Part shown: piece after piece, positions 23,344 through 35,064 of the stretch | Layout of the letters: every line of letters begins with the position of its first letter | How positions within the stretch are numbered: position 1 is the stretch's first letter | Origin: Leucosporidium creatinivorum | Lineage: Eukaryota; Basidiomycota; Microbotryomycetes; Leucosporidiales; Leucosporidiaceae | Assembly: GCA_001600635.1 (NCBI GenBank) | Contig: BCKL01000002.1 | Span: forward strand, 1,596,266 to 1,660,265 | Direction: 5' to 3' | DNA length: 64,000 bases | Position numbers and translations under genes: made by a program | The notes under the pieces: generated by a model | The model's database searches: none | What the model was told of the DNA's origin: nothing | The model's input: only the letters and a program-made list of their open reading frames with translations

Positions 23344-24319
23344 ATGAGGCCCCTCACAGAATCCGAGACTTCCACCTTGTTCACAAAGTTGTCCTCCTTC
23401 CTCGGCTCCAACCTCATCCACTTGGTCGACACTCCCGATGATGTAGGGTTTCTAGCAGCTCTTTCGCTCTCTCTCCACTCTCCACTAACTTTTCCTACTC
23501 TGCTACAGCCCCACGTCTTCCGCCTGCACCGCTCGCGCGTCTACTACGTTCGCGAAGAAATGATCCGCCAGGCCATCTCGGTCCCTCGTGCCAACCTCAT
23601 CTCCCTGGGAATCTGCTTGGGCAAGTTTAGCAAGACGGAAAAGTTTAGGCTCCATGTCACCGGACTGGATATCCTCGGTCGGTATGCCAAGCATAAGGTG
23701 CGTTTCTCTTTGTGTTGCGGCTTTCGGAGTTGGGCACTTTTTGGAGGGAGCTCTGGCTCTGAAGGACGGGACAAGATGTAGAGGTGTAGGAGGGAGTAGG
23801 AGGAGCTCGGTCGAAGATGGGAAAAGGAGCTACCCCTTGCTCGGACCTCACTAACCCTCCCTCTCCCTCTCCCATCCCTCTCCCCCTGCTCGGCCCTCCC
23901 CCTCCCCTCCTCACCAAGATCTGGATCAAGCCCAACGGGGAAATGCCCTTCCTCTACGGCAACCACATTGTCAAAGCCCACCTCGGGAAAATCACCGAAG
24001 ACACGCCCGAGCACCAAGGCGTCGTCGTCTACTCGATGGCGGATGTTCCTCTGGGCTTTGGAGTCACGGCGAGGAGTACGATTGATACGCGAAAGTTGGA
24101 CCCGACGAGTATTATCGTGTTCAATCAGGCGTGAGTTCTATACCTTACCTCTTCTTCATCAGCTGTCCTGCCTCACACTCACCCGGACTCTTATCAACAG
24201 CGACGTCGGAGAGTACTTGCGTGACGAGGTGAGCGCCGAGCTGGCTTGCTTGCTCGGGTCCTAGAGCTTGAACTGACCACTGACCACTCTGCTACACTCC
24301 ACAGGATACCCTGTTCTAG
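23344..24319 (+). CDS. NIP7: Ribosome assembly factor NIP7
   Basis: NIP7 acts in the nucleolus in processing of the 27S pre-rRNA and assembly of the 60S subunit. The protein of about 180 residues has the N-terminal alpha/beta domain ([31 protein letters not shown]) and a C-terminal PUA RNA-binding domain ([24 protein letters not shown], then [16 protein letters not shown]). Length and order match the family. Four introns of 60-230 nt are present, one of them in the linker before the PUA domain. The gene ends GDTLF-like with a stop at 24,317, almost directly facing PYM. Confidence 0.95.
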
Positions 24320-24626
24320 GCCCCGACCAGTTTTTGTTGCAACACACTGTATTTCGTACCGGTCTCATCTACACGTCTGAGGGAGCGAAAGAGGGGAGAG
24401 CCGAGCAGAGGATCGCCGAGAGAGCTTTCAATGGCGACTTTGAGAGCCAGGCGAGTTAGGACAGGACAGCAAGAGCGCCGAGAGCTGCCCTCGACCCCTG
24501 CACCTCTTCAACAAGCTCGACAGACCTCGTCTATTCGCCCCTCCTCAACCGAACGAAGAACGAGCGCCGAGCTTCAATAAGTAACCTCCGAACCCCTCTA
24601 CAAACCTCCCTCGTTCCTCCCATAAA

Positions 24627-25464
24627 TCACGCCTCCTCCTTCTGTTCTCCTCCCAATGACAACCTCGCAATCTCCTCCTCCAACCCCTCAATCCCCTCGA
24701 CCTTGACCCTCTCAGCTTGGGTGAACTCTCCGCCTTCTCGTGCGCGGAGTTGCTCGGCCTGTTGGTTGAATTGCGGGCGGGGGACAGGGTCAGCAGTAGC
24801 ACAAAGGGAAAGAGGGGGGGGAAAGGCGCTTAACATACCTGCCGCAGCTTCTTGCGAAGGGCTTTGATGCGCTTCTCCTCGTCCACCACCAGTGCTGCTG
24901 GTTCCGGCGCTCCTGCTGCCACTTGCAGCTCTGCTACAGGCTCGGGAATAGCTGGTGGTGGTAGAGCCACTGCAGCAGCATCACCATCATCATCCCACGA
25001 CTCGGGCACCTCCTCCTCTCCCTTCCGCTGCTGCTCTTCCTCCTCGCTGCTCTCCCCTCCCCCACCGTCCTCCCGCCGCTTCTCCTTCCTCCTCAAATTC
25101 TTCTTCTGCGCCTTACTCATCGCTCCCTGTCCCTGTCCCTGCTTGCTCACAGGCGCCAGTTGCGCTCCCGGAATCCCAGGCTTGCTACTACTACCTCGCG
25201 CGTCCTCCGCTGCCGCCATCCGAGCGGAACGATAGCGCCTGACGTCCTCCTCTGGCGTGTAGCCCGGGCGGATCTTCAATTCCTTGCGCAATCTAATTCC
25301 CGTACTCCACAGGTCAGCAGCGCGCTCGGCAGGGGAAGAGAGGAGAGGGGAAAGAGGACGAACGACCCGTCTGCTCGACGAGAGCCGGCGACTACGCGCT
25401 CGCCTGAGGAGGTGGCGATGATGCCCGAGGTGGTTTTGAGGGGGAACATGGGCGGTAATGACAT
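24627..25464 (-). CDS. PYM1: Exon-junction-complex recycling factor PYM
   Basis: PYM binds the Mago-Y14 pair and releases exon junction complexes from translated mRNA. The N-terminus has the Mago/Y14-binding pattern: SGIIATSSGER, then SRRADGSF, then RKELKIRPGYTPEEDV. The middle is basic and acidic and probably disordered. The C-terminal helix (KRIKALRKKLRQAEQLRAREGGE and a later LEEEIARLSLG) matches the ribosome-binding tail of the family. Two introns are inferred. Two in-frame ATGs (25,464 and 25,449) precede the motif; the first is taken. The intron-dense gene set here makes an active exon junction complex plausible. Confidence 0.85.
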
Positions 25465-26272
25465 GCTGGGGCGAGGCGAGGCGAGATGGGCGAGGGGAAG
25501 AGGAGGGAGGAAAGGAAAGTGGGGAGGCCGCGCTTTCTGGCCTCTGAAAAGAGGGGGGAAGAGGGGTCGGATGTACTGTTGTAGAGCAGGGTAGGGTGGA
25601 GACTGATCATGAGTCCGCAGAATGCTCGGCAGAGAATCTAGACGACCCGCCTGCAAGATCAGCGAGCCGTCCGTTACATAGCTCGGCGCCGAGAGTCGCT
25701 CGTACGCTCGGGCTCCTCGAACCTGCCCATATGGAGCTGGCGGCTCAACAGACGCTCGAGCCACTTATCTTTATAGGACTTGCAGCTGCTCGCACCCCGT
25801 CTCCCCTAGCTGGAAAGGCGTAAGGGGCTGAAGCTTGGGAAGCTTCGCCCGGGCGCCGAGCTCCGAGTGTAGGGGGGCAGGAACTTGTCTCGAGTACAGT
25901 GAGAACCCGAGAAGAGGGTTCAGCAGCATAGTAGCCCGTGAGGGAGAGCTCCTTGAGCAGGAGCTGTCTCTGCAGCGAGCGAGCGACAAGCTGACCAGAC
26001 CCTTCGTCAGGTTTCGCCGAGCACGTTTTTCAAGACTTGATGGCTCTACTAGTCTCGCGCGACGCTGCTCCTGGGGGTGGGAGCCGAGTCGGCGCTCAGC
26101 TACTCCCTATTCTCGCTCGCTTACCGCTCGACTCGAGCGGGGATAGATGGATTGATATGACAGCGCCAACGGTTCGGCTCGGCGGGTAAGCAGGGGGATA
26201 AATTGAGGTTCTTGGGGGGTTAGTGGTAATCTAGTACGGCGGCAAGCGACAAGCCCATCTCATCAAGATCTC
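25465..26272. other. Intergenic region, no gene recognised
   Basis: About 800 bases lie between the PYM start and the end of the DUF6534-like gene. Short open stretches occur but none has splice-linked neighbours or a recognisable domain. Confidence 0.4.
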
Positions 26273-27864
26273 TCAACCCTCAAAGCGAGGCGGCTCCTTC
26301 CTGGGAATCTGGTGCGTCGAGCTCGAGAGAGCGCGCTTCGGCGCCGAGTCGGCGCGCACCTCCCTCTCCTCCGACACCTCGACCGACTTGTGCACATCCA
26401 CCGCGACTCGGAGGTGCCAGGGGTACGTCTGTACTCACCCCCATCGTCAGCTTTGCCAGACTTGAGGGTAGAAGGGGGAGAAGAGGAACGTACAGGCGAG
26501 TTGAGCGTCGTGCTCTGCGAAAGGGAGGAGGAGGGCGAGTGACCGGGGCGAGTGCGAGTGCCAGTCTCGAGGGTACTGGGAGAGGCAGTGAGAGTGGGAG
26601 TCGAGGTCTTGTCCTCAGCGGGACGGCGGGTGCGGGAGTTGACTGTGTGTTGAGGAGAGGTCAGCTCGGCGATGCAGGCGAGCGAGGGAAGAACGCACGG
26701 GTGTAGAGCACCGAGATGCAGTTGAGGGCGGGAAGGAGAGAGAGGAAGGCGCTAAAGATCTGTATCCCAACGTTTGAGGTCAGCGAGGGTCAATGAGTGA
26801 CGAGCAGAAGGCGACTTGCCGGGTTCTCGATGGAGATGGCGACCGAGATGAAGAGGGCGATACTGAGGGCGGCGGTGGAGACAAAGGACTGTACAGCGAC
26901 GGCGAGCATGAAAGAGAGAAGCTCTTGGAACCTGGGTCCGAGTCGTGCGGTCTCAGCTTCCACTCGACGGCGAAGAGCTGTGGCAGCTTACCTCGGGTCA
27001 GGGCTCCTCTCGCGCAGCCTGACGACGCTGAAGATGTAGACGCTCGAGAGGTAGACGTCCGAAAGAGCGGTCGTGGCGGTGTAGGCGACGAACCAGCGGT
27101 GGAACTCGGCGTTGAAGAAGATGGTCCAGTAGCTCGCTGTGGAAGTCAATGTCAGCGATGGCTCTCGGCGAGTCGGCGTGGGGCAGAACGAGCTTGGCTC
27201 ACTCTTCGTAGCCATCAATCCAACGAAGGAGATGAAGCTCGCGAGCACGGTGACGATCCCGCCGACGGTGGTAGGCCAGTAGCGCTCCGACAGCTGCGAA
27301 AGCCGAGCTGCTCAATCGACGCCGAAAAGGAGAGCTCTGCAAGACTACCCACCACATGCACACGGTAGACGAGCCACATCTGAGAGCAGACGATACAGAT
27401 GAACGCCATGGCGAGCGAGACGGTGAGCTCTGCGCCGAGCTGGGTCGACTTGGTGTCGTCTACGATCTGCTCGCTCGCTCGGCGTCAGCTTCTCCCTCAC
27501 CCAGTTCCCCTCGAGCTCGAACTCAGTACTCACCAGATCCCTGAGAAACTCGATATCCAAGCACGTCTTGACGACAAAGCACGGGATCATCACCAGCAGC
27601 AAAGCGTAGTGGAGCCAGCGATCGCGCGCCTTGCGCACCCAGCGCGAGCAGTAGGTGGTGGTCATGCAGAGGATCACGCCCGTGAGGAGAAGGCCGAACA
27701 TGGTAGGGAAGTAGACCGAGTCGCTGATGTGTCTTTCGGGCCAGGGGATGCCGGCCTCTGCGACGGGGAGAGCGAAATCGGTGAGCGGGAGATGAAGCGC
27801 AAGAGGGAGCGAGGCAGGGCTTACTGAGGGGTGCTGTAGGCGAGGAAAGTACGGTAGAGGACAT
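26273..27864 (-). CDS. Multi-pass membrane protein, DUF6534-like
   Basis: Seven or so hydrophobic helices are spread over about eight short exons. Marks are YFPTMFGLLLTGVILC, LHYALLLVMIPCFVVKTCLD, VSLAMAFICIVCSQMWLVYRV, FISFVGLMA, VAYTATTALSDVYLSSVYI, SIALFISVAIS and ALNCISVLYTVNSR. The order of helices and the S-x-L-x-x-x-N-S/A-R ending of the last helix resemble the DUF6534 family, which is expanded in Basidiomycota and has no known function. A disordered Ser/Thr/Pro tail follows and ends PPRFEG. The start at 27,864 joins through an A|gtaagc donor to KAGIPWPER. Family placement is tentative; membrane nature is certain. Confidence 0.65.
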
Positions 27865-28382
27865 TAGGGAGGGATGAGAGTGCTGTAGGGGTACAGCGAG
27901 GGAGCTGTTGCTGCTCAAAGGTTGTGGTCGGAGGAAGAGCTGCTCGCCGCTCGCCCGAGCCGACTTTAAGCTGTTCGTGAGTAGGTAGGGGCGACTCGGT
28001 CTGTGCTCTGCGAGCTAGAGCGTACATACAGCAATGGTTCGGGTCCTCTGCGCCTAGGCTCTGTAGCTCTCTAGCCATCTCATCCGAGCTCTCGCTTTTC
28101 CGCTTTTCCGCCCCAGCGCTCAGCTCCGAGTCGCCTTTCCAGGCCTGCCAGTGACTCTTCTCCCTTTCTCAACATACAGTCGGTACAGAGGAATGCAAGC
28201 CGGGCTACTACGACTCAGACTGATCCGCGCGTCTCGAGCGAAAGGCATCCTGCTTTGGCGACGGCGAAAGCTCGGCGCGGTGATCGAGCTGCTTGAGGCC
28301 GAGCGTTTCGCCCATCATCTCTCCCCTCCTCTCGCGATTACTGAGCACACACAGCATTCTTATGTCACTCCCAGCCCCACCG
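27865..28382. other. Intergenic region, no gene recognised
   Basis: This 518 bp region separates the DUF6534-like gene start from the end of F-box gene C. No gene is seen. It marks the left edge of the F-box cluster. Confidence 0.4.
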
Positions 28383-29620
28383 CTACATCCACTTCCCGAA
28401 ATGCTCCTCCCACTCGTCCACGATCCAACTCCCTTGGGCAAAGGCAATGCCCCGCTCATGACAAATGGTCTCGATGTATTCTGAGGCCTCTGGAAAGATG
28501 TCCGTGGAGCCTGGCTCGGGTTTCGGCCAGATCTGAAGCCTTTTGAGGCTTGACCGACACCCGTTTAGGAGCAGGGCCAGGGCCGGGTAGTCGTAGACGG
28601 AGGGGCTACAGCGCAGAGTGTGAAGAGGTGAAGAGGAGAACGATTGAGGCCGGATGTTCCAGTCGTCCAGGGAGAGGTCGCGTAGGTTCGCAAGGCGAAG
28701 TGAAAGCCGAAGCGACGGCGGCGGCGTCGCAGCGAGTTTGTTGCAGAAGACGAGGGAGGTGAGGGTTTCTTGATGGCTGCCAAGGATGGAGCGCAGGTCT
28801 TGGAGGTTGATGCAGCATCCACGGATGTCGAGATGCGTAAGAGGAGCTTGAGGGGAGATCCGAAGCTTCCGCGCCGTTTCCGGTCGGAGCTGGTTGAGAC
28901 GAAGAGATTGGAGGTGTCGGAGGGACAGGACTCCTCGATCCAACGTATCTCCTTCCTCGGTCCCGCCCCAACTCAGTCGAAGAGTGGTGAGCAAAGGTAG
29001 CCGCTCGAGCAGGGCACCAATGGGCGCGCCGCTGATAGACTCTCCCACTGACAACGAGAGGGCGGTGAGGGTGTTGGAAAGGCCGGACGCAGCTCGAAGA
29101 AGCTTGTCCCATGTCGCTGCAGGAGTATCGAAATGCGTGATGGCGATGTCGAGGTGGCGAAGGTTGACCATGAGGGGGAGGGCGATGGCGTAGATGATGT
29201 TGTAACAGGAAATGATGGCGCTCGTCGATTCAAAAGCTGCGCCTTGCTGAGCGTATAAGCGTAGGAGTCGAACATGTTGCCCGTACAAGGGGAGGAGGGT
29301 GTCGATGAGCTCGGGGAGGCGGTCGAGGTGGTCGGGGGAGATGGGAAGGTTCTGTGGGGCGACGGGGAGTGATCAGAATTGCTCGCAGCTTGCAAGATCC
29401 CCAGTCAGCTCACCTTCCACCTCTGTGGCTCGGACAGCTTCCTCAGCTCTCGGTTCGTCGACGAGAGGCTGCAGAGAGCTCGAGGGCTAGCGATTCCAGT
29501 CCAGGCGATGATCTCGAGCTTGAGCTCGGTAGGGAGGGTAGCGAAAGGCGATGGCTCAGAGGTGGAAGAGGTGGAGGAAGAGGAGGAGGCGGAGGAGCTC
29601 GGCGAATCGGAGGAAGCCAT
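28383..29620 (-). CDS. F-box/LRR protein C
   Basis: Exon 1 (29,414-29,620) encodes a Ser-rich start and an F-box-like motif (FATLPTELKLEIIAW ... LCSLSSTNRELRKLSEPQRW). A 62 nt intron follows. Exon 2 (28,383-29,351) encodes about 322 residues of degenerate leucine-rich repeats, for example LPLMVNLRHLDIAITH, LERLPLLTTLRLSW and ANLRDLSLDDW, and ends WEEHFGKWM. The 391-residue product would be a substrate adaptor of an SCF ubiquitin ligase, with the F-box binding Skp1 and the LRR part binding target. The frame is intact. Its closest relative in the window is C' at 37,071. F-box assignment is by pattern, so the Skp1 link is inferred. Confidence 0.8.
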
Positions 29621-29946
29621 CTGCGAAGGGCGAAAGGAAGTTAGCTCGGCTTCTCGTCAATAAAGTGTGTGAGCTCTCGCCGAGCACGGCTGTATGGAGT
29701 GGCCAAGCCCATTGCTCGTATGCAGGCCCTCTCCCTCCTCGCCGACCGCCTCCTGCTCGTCCGCTTCCGCCCTCTTCCGCCTGCTCGCTGTTCCCTGCAG
29801 CCGTCTTCTCGCAAGGCGTACAGCTGCACGTCGGCCTCCGGCGAAATGCTACCCCTGCTCTATTCGACCACAGCTCTGCTTACCTTCTCGATAAAGCCAG
29901 CCGTCGAGTCGTGTTTGTATCGCTTTCGAGCGCTGGAAGGCCAGCT
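29569..29946. repeat. Direct repeat left of the assembly gap
   Basis: This segment, holding the start and upstream region of F-box gene C, matches 30,047-30,423 at an offset of 477 bases with few differences. It stops exactly at the run of Ns. Confidence 0.85.
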
Positions 29947-30046
29947 NNNNNNNNNNNNNNNNNNNNNNNNNNNNNNNNNNNNNNNNNNNNNNNNNNNNNN
30001 NNNNNNNNNNNNNNNNNNNNNNNNNNNNNNNNNNNNNNNNNNNNNN
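29947..30046. other. Assembly gap of 100 Ns
   Basis: Exactly 100 N bases, the usual placeholder for a gap of unknown size. Both sides carry the same sequence, so the join is suspect. Confidence 0.97.
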
Positions 30047-32103
30047 AGGTGGAGGAAGAGGAGGAGGGGAGGAGCTCGGCGAATCGGAGGAAGCCATCTG
30101 CGAAGGGCGAAAGGAAGTTAGCTCGGCTTCTCGTCAATAAAGGGTGTGAGCTCTCGCCGAGCACGGCTGTATGGAGTGGCCAAGCCCATTGCTCGTATGC
30201 AGGCCCTCTCCCTCCTCGCCGACCGCCTCCTGCTCGTCCGCTTCCGCCCTCTTCCGCCTGCTCGCTGTTCCCTGCAGCCGTCTTCTCGCAAGGCGTACAG
30301 CTGCACGTCGGCCTCCGGCGAAATGCTACCCCTGCTCTATTCGACCACAGCTCTGCTTACCTTCTCGATAAAGCCAGCCGTCGAGTCGTGTTTGTATCGC
30401 TTTCGAGCGCTGGAAGGCCAGCTAGCCTCAGCTAGCAAGCGAGGAGAGGTGGTGTAGCAGCTACGATGTTATGTCGAGGATCCTGTACTGCTGCAACGAG
30501 CGGCGAGATGTCGGAGCGAGCGCGACGACGAAAGCGAGGACGAGGGGAGAAGCCAAGAAGCGAAAGGCGGATCGAGCAGGTGATGAGAGGAAGTTGGTTA
30601 TAAGGTGCAGGATGCAGGGCTCGAGGTAAGTAGGCTTTGTGTGTTTTCACTTGCCTGGCACTTGCTGTCTCTTGGTTCCCGCTGAGCTGCACTGCGCCAA
30701 TGGGGCGGCGACCGAGAGTGGCTCCGAGCAGTGTCCCAAGCTACAGCCGAGATCTCGGATGTCACGGTGCGGCTCGATGCCGCGCTTAATATCAGCACTA
30801 GCTCAGCATGTCCCTGTCAAAGAGGTTCTTCTGCTTTCAAGGCGTCGACAGCCACCTCGTCAACCAAGTCCGAGCAGCTCGGCGGATCTGCTGAGCCGGG
30901 CCGTTGGTCGTGCTGCACTCGAGCAGCTTCAGGATGACTCTATAGACTCTGGTGACCTAACTTGAGAGCGCATGACGACCATCTGACACCAATGTGCAGC
31001 CGACTTGGCGGGCAAGGCTTAGGCTTAGAGCATCCGACTTTGTGGCGAGGGTGTCCTCGTGACAGTGGTCTCGATGGAAGTGTACATCAGTCTCGAGGAG
31101 ATGGCTTGGGAGGCTCAGAGGCGCCGTGGTAGCTCGAAACGTCCCCTCGAGCGTCCAGAGGCCAGCGCCGAAGCGGTCACCGAGACTTGCTGTCGCCGCT
31201 GGGGCGCGCCGGGACGGTAGACGAGGTTTGATCGCGAAGGGCATAGAGATACGCGATGCGTCAGCTCTCCCCTTCTTCTTCGTCCTCTGCTCTCCCCTCT
31301 CGACTCGGCACCGACACGAGACTGAAAATGAACCGCCGAAAGCAAGCGTTGGTTTTGCAAGCCCGGCCCTACAACCCCCCCTTCTCCTTCTCCATTCCCC
31401 CTGGGGCACAACATAGCACGCTTAGACCTGTGATGAGAGGGGGAGAGAGTGAGGTCAGCGAGCTGTTCCAAGCAGAAGCTCACAGACGCCGAGCTGCACT
31501 CACCGAGGTCAAAGCAGCGGGCTCGACAAAGTCGCCCTTGGGAACCTTGACACCACTGTCCTCAGCAACCTCTCCGGCGTGGAGCTCGAGGAGCTTGTTG
31601 ATGCTGGTGAGGTGAGAGAGGGAGGGGCCGGAGGTCAGCTCGGCTCGAACAACAGACGACGGCATTGGACTCACTCGAACTTGGGCGCCTTGAGGATCTT
31701 CACCTTGCGGACGTAGCAGTTCTGGAGAGGGTAGACTCCCTGCGACGCCTTCTCGATCTCGCGGCCGATGACCTGAGCGTGGGAAGAGAGGAGAGATCGT
31801 CAGCGACGCCGAAACGGCTAAGTCCACCGGCGAAACGACGGCGAGAGCGTAAGGACAGCACTGACCTCGGGAACCAACTTATGAACGAGTTGCTTCAAAT
31901 CGCAGCTGGAAGCCTCACGAACAGCAATCTCCATCATCTTCTTGCGGATCTCGCGGATCTGCGAAGCCTTGGCGTAGGTAGTCTTCTTGACCTGGTTGGG
32001 GCGCTTCTTGGTGAACGCGATGGTAAAGAGGCGGATGAGGTAGCCGTCGGTGGTCTTGACATCGACGTGGGCCTCGATCAGCGACTGCCACTTGCGCACG
32101 AGC
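30047..32103. repeat. Inverted repeat, left arm
   Basis: This arm is the reverse complement of 35,065-37,121; for every paired base the coordinates sum to 67,168, so there are no indels. I found about four base differences over 2,057 bp. It contains the first 51 coding bases of a C'-type F-box gene on the minus strand, its upstream region, an unassigned kilobase and the 3' two-thirds of the eS1 gene. Confidence 0.9.
30098..31421. other. Non-coding part of the left arm
   Basis: No gene is recognised between the F-box start fragment and the eS1 stop. Short open stretches exist in several frames without splice partners. The sequence is conserved in the right arm, but that only reflects recent duplication. 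Confidence 0.4.
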
Positions 32104-32964
32104 GAGCGGAGCTTGTCCGAGGTGAAGTCCATGCCGTGGAAGTTGGTGAGGCAGTTCTTTCCCTGGATCTCGTCGACGCGGAGCTTGATCTTGCGGAAGG
32201 TGTTCTCGTCATCCTTGTTGAGGTCGGCGAGCGAGAGCTCAAGGATGCGGCCCTTGAGGGAGTCGTTGGCGTTCTCTGCGGAGGGGGACCAGAGGGTCAG
32301 CGCCGGTACCACGGGAATGCGAGGGAGGTGCGGCGAAAGTGTAGGCGATTGTTGCTGATGGATAGGAAGGGGCAGGGAGGGTCGGCGGAGGCTGCGAATC
32401 GAGACGCACTCAATCCAGAGGAGCGGTTGACGAGGGTCTTTCCAACGTTCCGGGTGTCGAAGATAGAAGGAGCCTTGATGTCGTACCAGTCTGCAGGAGT
32501 ACGGCAGCGTTAGCTACAACTCCGAGCCCTCGGGACCACTCCTTCGACGTACCCTTGCGGGTGAAGGGGTCTACGACGCGCTTCTTGATTCCCTTCTTTC
32601 CCTTTGAAAGGCGCTTGTTTTTTCCGACAGCTGTTGTAGGTGAAGAGGCGGAGGAGAAGGGTGCAACAGGTCAGCGTCGTATGCCGGCAGCGGTTCCCCT
32701 TGGGCATTGAAAGCGGTCCCTCGTCGAGTCCTGCAGTCGAGCAGCAGTTCCCCCTGCCACGGCAATAGCACCACCCAATGCACCATCATTCTCTCCCCCG
32801 TCCTAGCCTGCCCCTGCTGTCTCTGCACCTCTCCCAACCCTCCCACGACGCCCTCATCCAAATTTGCTCTGCCTCCCGCCTCAGAGTTCGGTTTGACCAC
32901 GGGCGAAGCTGTAGGGTATGCTGGCGGGGCGGTGTACACGTCTAGTCGAATGAGACGTACCCAT
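31422..32964 (-). CDS. RPS1: 40S ribosomal protein eS1 (S3a)
   Basis: This is eS1, a component of the 40S platform near the mRNA exit. Exon 1 carries only the ATG and one further base before a GTACGT donor at 32,960, a layout common in fungal ribosomal protein genes. Translation then reads [91 protein letters not shown] and [14 protein letters not shown]. The end is [10 protein letters not shown] and VEPAALTSV. The stop follows one intron after ALTS. Domains and length match full eS1, with six introns. The last two-thirds lie in the inverted repeat, so a truncated copy exists at 35,065. Confidence 0.95.
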
Positions 32965-33678
32965 GGTGTAAAGATGGGTGGTGAGATCGGATGGGCGAGC
33001 TGACGAAGTGAAAGAGCTGTTGGCGGGATTCGAAGGAGTCGAGCTGAGAGCGAAAAGGAGGTCATCTCGTTTCGACTTGACCTCGGTCTTGGGGCGACAT
33101 AGTAGCAGCTTCAGAAATCTCTGTTAGTTGACTCATTACAGCCCAATACTCACTTACCGCTGTCCATCTGGCTGGAGAAGCCTCGTCGGCGCTGCCTCTC
33201 CGCCTCTTTCGCTCTCGCCCATTGCTTCGAGTCTCACTTCGGCAGACGCTACAGCGCCTAATAGTCGACAGAGGCTGTCTGGAGCTTCCCGCTAGTACGC
33301 TGGTCGCCTCCGCTGCTGCACGACCAGCCTTATGAGCTCAAAGAGCCCGACTCCAAGCTCGCCTCTTGGTCGCCCGCTCCACTGTACGCCAGCCTCCGAG
33401 GCGCACCGCCTCGTCTAATCAAGATATATTGCACCCTGCCCTGCTTTCCCGACTTCTCCTTCGTCCATCTCGGCTCGGACTTGCACCCTCGCCAGCCCTC
33501 GTCTCCCAGCGGACGCTGCCTCGTTACTGTTCGTCTAAGCAGTAAGTCGGATGGTTCGGCCTTCCAATTCCATGATGTCGACCTTGCAGCTGCTGTCAAC
33601 ACCCCGGGCTACCTGCTCGCCATCTTTGACCACCTTGACTACTCGCTGACCTTTGTCGCTCGTCTGCAGTTTCCCGCC
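32965..33678. promoter_or_regulatory. Region between eS1 and F-box gene D
   Basis: The 714 bp between these divergently transcribed genes should hold both promoters. It lies in the unique spacer of the inverted repeat. Pyrimidine-rich stretches occur on the coding strand of eS1 just before its ATG. No specific ribosomal protein promoter motif is claimed. Confidence 0.4.
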
Positions 33679-34924
33679 ATGTGTATATCCTGCGACCACC
33701 AAGAGCTGCTGGTCGCGCCTCATGCTCAACCTTCCGCCGACTCCCTGGACCGCCTGCCGCCCGAGCTCAAAGGCGAGATCGTCAAATGGGCTTCCTTCGG
33801 CGCCGAGAAGGAAGCGACGCTCGCATCGCTGAGATTGCTCAGCTGGGACTTCTGCTACTACGCTACGCCTCTGCTCTTTGAGGTGAGCTGGCCGAACCCT
33901 TCCCAAGCCACTGCCGAAGCTCACCGATGACTTCACTCGCGTGCAGGAGATTGAACTCTTCCCCGAGACGAACGGCCCTCAGCTTTTCCAACGCTTCCAC
34001 GAGGACGTAGCTCTTCGCCATGGCTCGATGGTCAAGCGGATCATCATTGAAGCACGCACCGACAACATCAACCTTCACTCTCATCCCATCACCCTCGACG
34101 ATGTCCTCATGCTCCGCCGAACAGCCCTTATCCTCCCACACCTCTGCAACCTCACCAGACTACATCTCGATATCCTTCCCGCCACTCTCGGGGACTTCGA
34201 GTACGAGCCCATGCTCGACTTGCTCAACCGAGTTCATCTCCCCTCCCTCGAATGGCTCGCCTTAACGGCGTATTGCACGAGGCCTATGGACCCCATTCGA
34301 CTCGCGCAGACGGTCCGACGTTTCAATGGTGTACGACACCTATACATCGCGGGTGTAGCGTGGACGCATGGACCCGAGCTCGCCGAGGCCATCGCTTCAC
34401 TGCCCCTCGTCGGCCTTCGCCTCGGCGACATCGACGGTCCCATCCTTCACCACCTCGCCGAAATTCCTTTGACCAATTTCAACTTGTCTATTGCCCATCT
34501 CGCCATCATCGACTGCCCCTCCACCAAGCTCGTCGACCTTCATCTCCTCTTCCTCCGCCTCGCCAGTACCCTCACCCATCTCAAGCTGGAGTACGCCGAA
34601 GAGCTCGAACCCAGCTCGCAGGCAAAGCTCATCTTCCCCTCCTTCCTCAAGTCCTTCACCCTCCGTGCACCACCCGCTCATGCCCTCATCATGCTCGGCT
34701 TCTTCCGTCTGTGCCCCTTCACCGAGTTTAGAGTGCTAGGGTCACTCGAGGTGGCTTTCTGGAGCTTCTTGCACGAGATGGTGATGCGCACGGGAGAAAG
34801 GCAAGCGTTGAAACGGTTCTGCGTGGAGGTCACGAACGAAGCGGAGAAGCAGGGGTACGAGCTGCTGAGGCCGATGTTGCTAGCGAAGGGGGTGCAGTAC
34901 GAGGTAGTCGAGGTGGAGGCTTAA
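33679..34924 (+). CDS. F-box/LRR protein D
   Basis: Exon 1 (33,679-33,882) encodes 68 residues with the F-box-like motif DRLPPELKGEIVKWASF ... LRLLSWDFCYYATPLLFE. Intron 33,883-33,946 follows. Exon 2 encodes 325 residues of leucine-rich repeats such as LPHLCNLTRLHLDIL, LPSLEWLALTAY and TLTHLKLEYAEEL, ending YEVVEVEA. The intron lies at the same place, behind the F-box, as in the other family members. The 393-residue frame is intact. It is the only F-box gene in the spacer between the inverted repeat arms and the most divergent one of the family in this stretch. Confidence 0.78.
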
Positions 34925-35064
34925 CTTATCGCATATCCTAAGTGCTGTTACTGTTGCTCTTTATGTGACAAGAGCGAGATAGGGAATCCGGCGCGAGCAA
35001 AGCGAGTTCGGCCGCTCGGCGAAGACCTGATGAAAGCTCTGAGGGACTGGTTTCACAGCCCGCT

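Noticed and set aside
30598-31410. Open frames of 100-150 codons duplicated in both inverted arms
   Set aside because: Conservation between the arms only shows recent duplication. The frames overlap each other on both strands and have no domain.
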